DNA of 64,000 bases from Pseudozyma flocculosa PF-1 (lineage: Eukaryota; Basidiomycota; Ustilaginomycetes; Ustilaginales; Ustilaginaceae). This document shows, in pieces, positions 18,178 to 27,915 of the stretch. The notes beneath the pieces were generated by a model. It ran no database searches. It had not been told where the DNA came from and saw only the letters and a program-made list of their open reading frames with translations. The DNA lies in assembly GCF_000417875.1 (NCBI RefSeq), contig NW_006920892.1:147391-211390 (forward strand). Reading direction: 5' to 3'. Each line of letters opens with the position of its first letter. Within the stretch, counting starts at the first letter, position 1. Both the position numbers and the translations under genes were made by a program.

Positions 18178-20635
18178 ATGGCTTACAGGGCCCTTCACGA
18201 GCGCTTCGACCTGCCGCCGCCGCCGGCGAAGAGCATCTACGCGACCATCCGGCCGCACGACTGGCAGCGCGCGTGGCTGCCGGACTTCACTACGGCCGAG
18301 GACCCGGTGGGAGCTCTGCAGCATTTCCTCTACCGGCTCTTCCACATCGACCTCGCGAATGCCGTCTGGATCCAGGCCAAGGTGCTCTCGATCCTCTGCA
18401 TCATCCTCCTTGTCGCCATGATCCTGATCCTCGCGCGCAGGTACCACGAGCGGTCGCTGTGGTTCTTTCGCTTCCAGAGAAGGTCCAACGGCACGCTCGT
18501 CATCCCCAACACCGTCATCAGCTTCACCGTCATGCTCCTCTTCTATTGCCTGCTATGCACCGCCATGTGAGTTGGGCCCGAAATACCGGCGCGAGGCGGC
18601 TCGCTACAGACTGCTGGGCTGACACCCAAACGGATGTCGTCGGTCACGGCCCCCCTCTTGTCGCTTCAACAGTAACTGGGTGCTCGTTGCCTTCGGGCCG
18701 CATGGAGCCCGGCCAAACCACATCCAGCTGTGGGTGTCCTTGATCTGGATCCCGCTCGCCCTCGGCGCCTACCTGTACTTGATCGGCATCACCCTGGCGC
18801 GGCCCAACGCGCTGGAAAGCCTCTCGCCGCAGCACGGCCGACCGAAGTCGCTGGCTGTACGACTCGGCATCACACCGATGGTGTTCAACATCGGCTTCAT
18901 GTTCGCACCTCTTCTCCACGTCGCTGCGATCCTCGGCCCCAGCATTCGATCCGACCAGCACTGGCAGAGGGCGCTGGACAAGTTTGACGCCTGGCAGCAC
19001 CGCTGGGCGGGATCGACGGACCGGCAGCTGAGCCGCGAGATGCTGCTCGAGGCCCAGGATATCTGGTACGAGGTGCTTCACTCCTGCTATCAGCTCTGCG
19101 TCAGCTTCTCGATCTGGACCGTGACCGGCGCCGGCATCGGCCTGGCACTGGCCTTTTCCGGCGGCAGGCTGGCGCTCCTGATTCACAACCAGATCAAGAC
19201 GATGCGATCCCTTAAGACGCTCCGCAGCCTGCACGAGACTGCCGCCGCAGAGGCCATCGCACAGCCCGGAGCCAAGGCCGAGGTCAAGCTGCGCCGGGCT
19301 CGCCGCAAGTCGGGCAAGGTGCGGCGCCACCGCGACTTGACGTTTGCCTCGGCCGTGGACGCCCTGCGCCGGCGCTGGGCGACCACCCCCTCCGAAGAGA
19401 GCCACGGCACCGATACCGAGGATTACGAAGAGTCGCAGACCGAATCGATGTTCTTCTCGGCCGCCCAGCTCGAGGAGCAGGACACGCCCGCCCCCAACTT
19501 CTTCCCCGCCGTCAAGCCGAGCACCTTCCACCGCCCACCCAAGGTCACGGCGCAAAAGGGACAGCGGGCCCAGCGCCGGTACCTGGAGCGCTTCCTGGCA
19601 GACCTCATGGTGCAGATCTGCGGCATCGTCGTGGGCTGCTTCGTCTACGCGGGCATCTCGCTCCTGATGGCCATCCAGTGGTATGCGTGAGTCAGAAGCA
19701 CTCGGCCTCAGCGCCATGGCGAACGAGTACAATATTCGAGAAGCATACTGACCCAGCCAGCCGATCTCCCTTGACCTCGCAGATGCTGGGAGGCCAATCG
19801 AGGTGACAGGGTGCTCACCATGGGCCTGCTCGGTATCGACTATGGCCTGATCATGTGCGGGACCATGGTCTTTGCGTGCATCCTCGGTCGCACCTATGAG
19901 CCCGTCTTGACCGGCCTTGTCAACAGTGGCCAGCCCGACGAGGCAAAGGCGGCGGCGGCAGCAGCGGCGGGGGATCTCAACGCGCGGTCTGGCGGCGCTG
20001 GCAACGGCCGCGCGAGAAATCACCGCTGGGCTTGGGGTCAACGCAGCAGCACCGCGGCCCAAGCAAGGTCGCAGGACGGTGGCCTGCCGGCACGTGGCCG
20101 CCGAAGCCTTGCTGACCACATCTCTCTCGAGATGACGCCCCGTCCCTTCTGCGAAGAGCAGCTCGCCGAGGGCGACGGCGAAGGCTCCGACACCGGCACC
20201 CTGGCGAGCACCAAGAGCGTGGCCAAAGACAGGTGCAGGAGGAAGAGCAGCGCGCGCGACCTCGCCATACCGGACGCCCGACTCAAGAACAGTAGCGACG
20301 ACGAAGGCGACAACATGTCGAACCGGTCCAGCAGCATGCTCCCGGACTCGCCGTCGAGCGGCATCATGGTCTCAAAGACGGTGACGACCCGCTACGAGCA
20401 TGCCGACTCGGTCGTCGGTGAGATCGACGTCTACCAGGCCGACGAGGCGTCCAACGACGATCCGGCCCAGACTCGACCAGACAGCCCCTCGCGCGCCCGC
20501 CTCGGGACACCGGCGGTCGTCTTCGGAGCGATCGGCATCTCTCCCCCATCTCCGACGTTGCCGTCGGGACGTGGGCGAAACCACCTCTATTCTCTCAAGG
20601 CAATCTCTCCCGCTGAGAGAACCTCGTTCGACTGA
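18178..20635 (+). CDS. Seven-transmembrane protein, tandem paralogue A
   Basis: Unrecognised multi-pass membrane protein. Exons 18178-18566, 18673-19686 and 19783-20635 (introns 106 and 96 nt, donors GTGAGT) give 751 aa. Layout: a conserved N-terminus (MAYRALHERFDLPPPP ... RPHDWQRAWLPDF), then hydrophobic segments at about 66-87, 112-131, 148-170, 199-219, 272-300, 441-464 and 480-503. A loop of about 140 aa between segments 5 and 6 is basic, then acidic, and carries NFFPAVKPSTFHRPP and RRYLERFLADL. A Ser-rich tail of about 248 aa follows. Seven segments with a long third internal loop and tail resemble a GPCR-like plan, but no known receptor motif is seen. There is no typical signal peptide. 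Members B and C lie downstream in the same orientation and share the first intron exactly. Ligand, G-protein coupling and topology are all unknown; transporter or channel roles are equally open. Confidence 0.75.
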
Positions 20636-21825
20636 CGGTTGCCACCCTCAATCCGTCTGCAGACGATGACCGCTGACGCCACGATGTCTGGCTCTCGTTC
20701 GCCGCGAAACTGTACCGCCGGCCGTCAGGAGGTTGAACGAGCCCGACACTGACAGTCATGACTGCTCCTCTCTTGTACCCGTTCCCGTCTCTCTCTTTCT
20801 TCCGCACGATCTTTCCTTCCCCCTCCTCTTTGTATTTCTCACTCTCTGAGCCTCTCTCTAGCTTCCATTCCTCGGCTATACCCGCCCGCCTGCCCTTCAT
20901 ATGGATTGCACCAATCACTGCTCCGCTGGCGGTGCTCTGCTGCGCGATCTCGCAGCCACCTGAGGATCTCAGACGAACACGGATCGCGGACAACGCTCAA
21001 ACGCATCTCGAGCGAGATGGCCTGCGACAAGTCTTGCAAGCGTGGTCATCGCGGCAGTTCGCAACCATGTCAAATACCAAGGACCAGCCACATCTGCAAC
21101 GATGCCCAAGCTGGCCTGTGCAGCGCCTCGGCGAGAGTTTCGGCAGCGATTCCCTTTGCGGCAGCCTGTCCAGCTCTGGCTGGGTCGCCCCGAGCTGATT
21201 TGTCACGATGATCGTCTTCGCTTTTGCAGAGATTGAGCAGCTACGGCGCCAACGGGCACGACGGTGCCGAGGGGTAGAGCAGGGAGCGCGATGGCATCGA
21301 TTTGCCACCGCCAGCATCGGGTCGAGCTGGGAGTAAGGGCTCCAAGCCTCACCCGGCGACACCCGAACGCAGCTGCTTCCAAGCCGGCCGTCCATGGCGG
21401 CCGCCCCAGAACTGCTGCTGGCACCACGACCGCCAAGGTTGCACCGAGGAGGCACCCGAGGCGGAACGCACCTGCTTGGTGGCCATCTTGCCTGCATCTG
21501 GGTAAGGCTGCCCGCCGAAGCCTGCCTAGCCTGCGAGGCTGGTCTACTGTACTGTAGGCGGCTAGGGCCACTGGGGCCACTAGGGCCACGCGGCGGGCAG
21601 GCTTCGGCGGGCAGTGGGCGCCTGGCCTAGCCTGCTTGCCGGCCTGCCAGGGAGCGCGTCTGGTCCACGGGTCTGCACACGACACGTGGCGCGCCACGCG
21701 TTCTTTTCGCGTTCTCTTCGAAAAGGGTCCAGGGTCCAGCCCCTGCTTCCTTAGCCTAGCCTGCCCGCCTGCCAGCCGGCCTCTCACCAACTTTGCGCGT
21801 CGCGCCTGCCCAAACCTTAGACTGC
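20636..21825. other. Gene-free spacer after 7-TM gene A
   Basis: No supported gene. It holds a pyrimidine-rich stretch (about 20770-20870) and three adjacent GGGCCACT-like units near 21568-21590. Confidence 0.4.
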
Positions 21826-22345
21826 CGGCGATACCGCTGTCTTCTGGCCTCGGATTTTGGCAAGTCGCCGAACATTCCCGGCGATACCGGTGATATCGGT
21901 GGAGTTGTTTGTGGATACGGCCGTAAGTCTCGTAAAGTCCGGTTTGACGGCCTCCCCTGACTGGTATGTCCGGGGCTACGGCCGTGACCCAGACATGAGG
22001 CCGGGGATACCGGATTTTAGCCCAGCTCGGACTTTGGGTTACGGCCGTAAGGGCGCCCAGATGGCCACCGGTGCAGATTTTTCTTTCCGTTGGAGGACCG
22101 TTACGGCCGTAAGGCTCACCCAACCCGGCGATATCGGTCTCGGTCCTTGCACTTCGGCCGTAACCTTAGCTCCGTGTCTGGAGATACCGTTATCTTACAC
22201 GGAGCTACGGCTTACGGCCGTAAATGTCAGGGGCCACCCGCGGAAGCCGGTCTTATCGTGCGCCCGGAGGTACCCGTTACGGCCGTAAGCCAAAAATGCG
22301 GCCTAGCTCCGGAGCAAATCATTTCTTAGCTCCGTAAACACCGGT
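21826..22345. repeat. Palindrome array: TACGGCCGTA at ~60-bp spacing
   Basis: Seven copies of the 10-bp palindrome TACGGCCGTA, often extended to TTACGGCCGTAA, begin at 21916, 21977, 22040, 22102, 22153, 22213 and 22278; the second and fifth carry one mismatch. Intervals are 61, 63, 62, 51, 60 and 65 bp. Between them lie copies of a second motif, (G)GCGATACCGG or GATATCGG, near 21826, 21877, 22001, 22125 and 22180, and TTAGCTCCG-like words. The DNA between motifs is not obviously repeated. This could be a degenerate transposon or satellite, or an array of dimeric protein binding sites. Confidence 0.85.
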
Positions 22346-22664
22346 TCTCGCGCCAACTACCCGGACTTTAGGCCTCCGGACATATCGTTTTGCCCCTATT
22401 CCGGGGTTAAGCCGCGCCCAGACGTGATTTTCCCCTGCTCTAGGGGCAGGCAGCGCCGCCAGGCCGCGCAGAGGGTCGAGGCACCCCACCAGTGTCCTCC
22501 AGCAACCCAACCGCCGCCAACGCAAGCCGCCGAGGCACCACGCCAGTGTCCCGCAGCACTCGCGCCCGCCTGGCGACCCCCCCATCTCCCCAGCCAAACC
22601 GGAGGGTGCAAAGGTATATAGACCTGTCCTTCCTCGGTCTCCCTTCTTCCCTTCTCTCTCCCAC

Positions 22665-23185
22665 CAGGATCGCCCAGGCGGCTCGATCCCCCCAGTGGCT
22701 CTGGCGCGCCACTCTAAAGAACCCTGCCTAAAATAATCCCCTCCCGGTGGCTGGATCGCCCTGGTGGCTCGAATCCCCCCAAGTGGCTCTGGCGCGCCAC
22801 TATAAACAACCCGGCCTAAAATAAATCCCTCCCGGTCTTGGATCGCCCTGGTGGCTCGATCCCTAGTGGCTCTGGCGCGCCACTTTAAACAACCCGGCCT
22901 AAAATAATTCCCCTCGCCCCCGTGGCTGGATCGCCCAAGTGGCTGGATCCGCAGTGGGCTGGCGACCACTCTAAAGAACCGGCCTAAAATAATACCCCCA
23001 GTAGGTAGTTAGTGGTTCGGCGTACCACTTTAAAGAACTTGGCCTAAAATAAGCCCCAGCCTGCGTTGACCGAATACCGAGTGGCGCACCGCACCCACTG
23101 AAAAGAAGCGGCAACCCTTTTAATAGTGGTTTGGCGCACCACTCAAAAGAAATCGGCCTGAAATAAGTCCCTCCCCGCCCTCCGT
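22665..23185. repeat. Degenerate hairpin minisatellite (about 7 units)
   Basis: About seven diverged units of roughly 55-90 bp. The best-preserved unit reads GATCGCCCTGGTGGCTCGA, then a hairpin AGTGGCTCTGGCGCGCCACT, then TAAA-AACC and CGGCCTAAAATAA with a C-rich tail. The left copies (22665-22910) are nearly identical in the hairpin; the right copies keep only AGTGG...CCACT and CCTAAAATAA. Open frames across it are repeat artefacts. Confidence 0.85.
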
Positions 23186-23896
23186 GGCTGCCCGCGTGAA
23201 GGAGCTCTACGAGCCGATCGTGCAGCGATGGCGTGCAAGCAGAGGCAAGCGGTATGCCCATGGATTGGCGCAACGAGCAGGCGCGATCGCGGCGTGTGCC
23301 TGGAGGCCGACGTCAGGCTTCCCGACCGGCACTGTCTCGAGACGTGGCACCGCCGTCCTCTCGGACCAGCGGGCGAAAGGTCCGTCACGATAGGCAGGGA
23401 CGTGGCAATGCCATCGTCCTGTGGCCAACGAGCTGGACGTAGCCACCATACATACACCTGCGCGCAAAGGGAAAGGCGGGGCCAGAGCGGCTCAGGACAA
23501 TACCAAGCTGACGGTTCATCAAGTAACGGTCCGCTCGGTCCTCTTGCGGCACGGAGCCCTCGGTCGGATCCTTCTGCCAGCGCGACACCAGAAGCTCTCG
23601 TTCACAGCGGGGATGACATGGTACGCTGCCATGATACATACGCTACCGACAGGCTCCTCCAGGGCGAAGTTGCGCTGAGGGACGGTCGGTACCACACCGC
23701 GGCCGCGGTGGGGAAGCGCATCCATCGGGTCGCGATCCGGCATCATCACCTATCAGCCTAGCGCAACGGTGCCATGGCGCCGGCGCCAACAGCCTAGCCG
23801 CTTGCTACATATAGGCACTGCACCAGTCGAGAGCCGACCTCGTCGCCCTCACGAAGTGACACCCTCTCCGCTCGACGACGTCGCCAGCCGCACACC
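23186..23896. promoter_or_regulatory. Upstream region of 7-TM gene B
   Basis: Gene-free. A TATA-like ACATATAGG lies at 23807-23815, about 85 bp before the ATG of gene B. No other clear element. Confidence 0.35.
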
Positions 23897-26034
23897 ATGG
23901 CGTACAAGGCGCTGCACCAACGATTCGACCTGCTCGCGCCGCCACGCCGCAGCGTATGGGCGTTAGGCCGGCCACACGAGCGGCAGCGTGCGTGGCTGCG
24001 CGACTTTGAGGCTCACTCTGCCACGCCCGTCGAGGACCTCGGCCTGTTCCTCCACAACCTCTTTCTGCCCGATCTCGGCAGGGCCACCTACGTCCAGATC
24101 AAGGTGCTCACCGCCACCCTGGCATGTCTGGGCGTCTTCATCCTCCTCATCACCGGCCGCAGGCTCTACAAGAGGTCGCTCTGGGTCTTCCGCCTGGTCC
24201 AGAGGTCGAACGGCAGCCTCGTTGTCCCGAACCCCGTCTCGGCCTTGACCACCATCTTCCTTGGATTCGGCATCCTCCTGATCGGCATGTGAGTCGATCC
24301 TGCCGGCCTCGTGCCAGGACGGTTGAGGGCTGGACCGGTTGCTCAGACTCGACTTGCTCGTGCCTCGCTCGCGGGCTGCCCCGTACTGGACCTTTTGTCA
24401 GGAACGCCCTGTTCCTCCGTTACTATGAGCAAGGCTGGCGGCCGCGCCACATCTTCCTCTGGATCGCCGTCGTGTGGTTCCCACTGGCCAACGGCGCCTA
24501 CCTGGTGGCGCTCGGGACCTTCTACGCCCGACCCGACGCTCTCCAGTGCATATCGCCGTCGCACCCGCCTTCTACGCTTGTCCAGCGGCTCGGCATCACG
24601 CCACGCGTCGTCAACCTCGCCTTCCTGGCCATCCCCTTCATCCAGGCCAGCCTGATCGTGTGGCCGGCGCACCTTTCAGACTTCCACTACCAGTCCGCCC
24701 TGGCCAAGTACTACGCGTGGAGGCAGCGGTGGCCCGACTCGACCACCGGGCTCAACAGGGAGATGCTCCTCGAGGCGCAGGCAATCTGGTACGAGCTCCT
24801 CACCGCCAGCCGCTACCTGTCCGCCACCAACGTGATCTGGGGGCTCACCTCGCTCTTCAACGGCGTCGCCGAGATGATAGTCGGAGGCGCCCTTGTCCTC
24901 ACCGTCCGGCGTCAGATCAAGAAGCTGCGGGGCTTCAAGGCCAACAAGTCGTTCAGCGAGTCGTTCGCCCTCGAGCAGCGCAAGAAGGCACTCGAGGGAC
25001 AAGCCGACGAGGCACAAGAGGGGTCTGGTGGCGGAGCTGCCGGCTCAGCTCCATCCCGACCTTCCGCTCGACGCAAACTCAGACGTCCGGCCAGGCATCA
25101 GAAGACGCTGGGTGCGACTCTGTGGTCGCTCCACCGCCGCTTTGTGGCCAAAAGGGACGGCAACGACTCCGATTCGGAAGACGAGGACGAGGATGAGATG
25201 GTCTCAGTCTGCTTTACACATGCGCAGGTGAAGGAGGATCGTCCGGCGCCCACCTTCTTCCCTGCCGTCAAGCCTTCGACGTTCCAGCGTGCTCCCCGGG
25301 CGAGCACCAAAAGGGGCACCCGTCAAAAGCGCCATTATCTCGAGCGGTTCTGGGTCGACCATCTGGTGCAGACGATCGCCATGGTCGCCGGCTGCATGAT
25401 GTACGCCTTTGGCGGCACGATCGCCGCGTTGATCTGGTACCCCTTCTACGAGTCGGGCAAGACCGTGATCCCCCTCACCTACATCATCCTCGCGCCGACC
25501 TACAGCGCGGCGGTCTGCGGTCTGGTCATTTACACGCTCATCCTGGGCCGGACTTACGAGCCTCTCCTCAGCAGCAAGGGCGACGACCAGGACGCCGCAC
25601 CGCCTCAGAGGCCGGCGCCAAAGGCCGAGGATGTCCAAGTCGGAAGGCGTCCCAGCGCCCGCGCCGCCCGTGACGCGCGAGGACGGGGGAGACGTCCCTC
25701 GACGGCGGGAGACGAGTCAGACTTCGAGTCCGATACGCACGGCGACACGACCAAGCAGCGGACGGCCACATCTGGCTTCACAGGACAGAGCAGCACAGCA
25801 TTTGATACAGTCGACCTCGGCAAGCAAGCCGACAGCTACGAGGCAATCGAGGACATGCCCTCGGATATCAAGGATGCGCGCCGGCACGGCGAGACCCCCT
25901 TCGTGTCGACCCTGAGCATCGCATCGACCGCGGCAGTCTCGAACCTGCACAAGACGAGCGACGCCTCTCTCTACAGGGACAGCGACCATGCGGATAGCAA
26001 GACGGATGGCGTGGACACCGCGAGCCAGCCTTGA
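23897..26034 (+). CDS. Seven-transmembrane protein, tandem paralogue B
   Basis: Second member of the family. Exons 23897-24288 and 24402-26034 (113-nt intron, donor GTGAGT, phase 2 at the same place as in A and C) give 674 aa. The N-terminus MAYKALHQRFDL ... RPHERQRAWLRDFE aligns with A and C. Hydrophobic segments lie at about 68-88, 113-132, 148-170, 198-219, 273-298, 453-475 and 486-510. Shared motifs: RSNGSLVVPN before segment 2, RLGITPRVVN before segment 4, REMLLEAQAIWYELL before segment 5, VRRQIKKLRGFK after it, FFPAVKPSTFQRAP with RHYLERFWVDHLVQ before segment 6, and LGRTYEPLL after segment 7. The second intron of A is absent. The tail, about 164 aa, is the shortest of the three and lacks the TVT motif shared by the A and C tails. 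Function unknown. Confidence 0.75.
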
Positions 26035-27915
26035 TCGCACGATCCTCGTCTCCGTTCGTTCTGGGCGCCCCTTTCCAGGCTTGCCCGAGGATGCTGCATC
26101 ATCGTCAGCGCAGGCCGAGGAGGCTTGCCAGCAGGGCAGGACCCTCGTTCGCTCTCGTACCCTCTCATTCCTTTTTTCTCTCCGTCTCCCATCGCTCCTT
26201 TCTGGACGAGGCTTGTCAACGAATTACAACGCTCTTTCGGCCCCGGCGATTCGACAGATGACTGGGTGCACTAAGCATCCGACGGCGAAACCCCTGCCTG
26301 TGATCAAGCGCTGCGGCAGGCTGGCGGCGCGTGCCCTGACTTTGTCTTCACAATACAATGAGCAATCGTGCCGAGCTGGCAGAGGTCTCGTCGGTCCTAG
26401 CACGACAGGTTCTCGAGGCTGCGTCGTAGTGTGCAGGGTCGAAGCCTGGTCGGGCCCATGATTCCGGCGGTGTAACACGATGGGACGATAACGCGAAGCT
26501 AGTGCGACGCTGAATGAGGTGCAGTACTTATGATTCTTGCATTCTGTGATGAGACAGGAGCGGAACTCAATTGACAGGCTGCCGTCGCAAAGCGGTTGGA
26601 GCATCGTCGGTCTGGAACAGGGCTTTTGTTTGTGTCTGCCGGGGAAGTGGCGTAGGCGACGCCACACGTTGCTGAGACGGAACAACGCTCCGACCCGTTC
26701 CTCCATGCTTCTGCAGGCTCGTTACACTCTTGCATCATGGCTCTGCGAGCTTTTTGTGCCGTCTTGCGGTCCTGACCCGAATCAAGAGAGCAGACACGAG
26801 CCAGGGTGCCCAAGTGGAACGAGCGAGAGAGGGAAAAGAGGCTTGTGCAGCTAGAGGAGGTCCAACCCCGCATCAGGAGGTCCGAGCGAAAGGATCGCGG
26901 CGCAATAATAATGGCGGCCTGGCTTTTATCTGGGCTCAAGACGTCGGACGGACGGCGACTCGTCTCGCTCTTGTCTTGCGCTTGGAAAGATATGTAAGCA
27001 CACCGTCTGCCAGCCACGCTCGCTTTCCTTGGACGGTCGGACTAGGCCGGGCCCTATTGCGAAATGTACGTTCAAGCCGCCACCTTGACCCTCTGCGCAG
27101 CCGCCTTGGTTCCATTCGAGCATTGATAATGGCACGGTCCCACTCGCTTCCCTGCTGGTACCGCAGCGCGTCCTTGCATCGTGTGCCAGCCGGGCGGACG
27201 GTGCGCAGTTAGGCTATAAAAAAAAATTCTGCGCTGATTTCGAGCTAAACTTGTGTGTGTATGTATATAGGGGCGGGCAAGCCGGCAGCGACAGCGATGG
27301 GCCATCATCAGCGGTTCCGTCGCAGCTTCATCGATCCCTGGACAATCAGCGATCAGGGTGTCGACCGCGTTCTCCTGAGGCCCGAGTCTGACGCGCCACG
27401 ACGGCCGGCCGCGCATCTTCCATGCCGGTCCACCGCCTGGTTCTGTCGAAGGCAGGGGCAACCCCTTCCCGACCCTCAGGGCAGAAACGGGGTCTGAGAC
27501 TCACTACTAGACTCCGTGTGGATTGATAGTTGCCACACTTCGGACGCCAATGCCGCATAGGGCGGCTCTGAGCGACGCTCGGGCTCACCCTCTGCCTGCC
27601 CTGACGCTTGCATGGATGCCGATGGCGGCTAACCCCTCTTCACGGCGATGCTTCCGTCGTGCCTCTGGAAATACAGTATCGCTCTGCTGAAAGACCATAA
27701 GAACCTCGGGACTGCTTGGGTAGGAGGCCTGGCTCGGTTCAGAAGCCTACATATGTCACCCTGCCCCCCTTTTCCTTCTCCTGGCCGGCCGGCCCTTATA
27801 CTGCCCCTTCTCCGACGTGCGTCTAGTCCGCTTACTCGACCAATCAGCAACAGCATCTATTCGTCTTCCACCGCCATCGACTGCTTCGCTGACTCGAAAA
27901 CCAAGAGAGGCCACG
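26035..27915. other. 1.9-kb spacer between 7-TM genes B and C
   Basis: No supported gene; the open frames are short and featureless. T/A-rich words occur near 27216-27228 (an A run), 27255-27271 and 27795-27802 (CTTATACT, about 115 bp before the gene C start). The last could serve as a core promoter element. Confidence 0.4.

Noticed and set aside
22319..22969. 216-codon minus-strand frame over the repeat region
   Set aside because: Made of the hairpin minisatellite units; the peptide merely repeats with the DNA.
22665..23185. CRISPR-like array
   Set aside because: Eukaryotic context; units degenerate and contiguous, with no uniform repeats separated by unique spacers of constant size.
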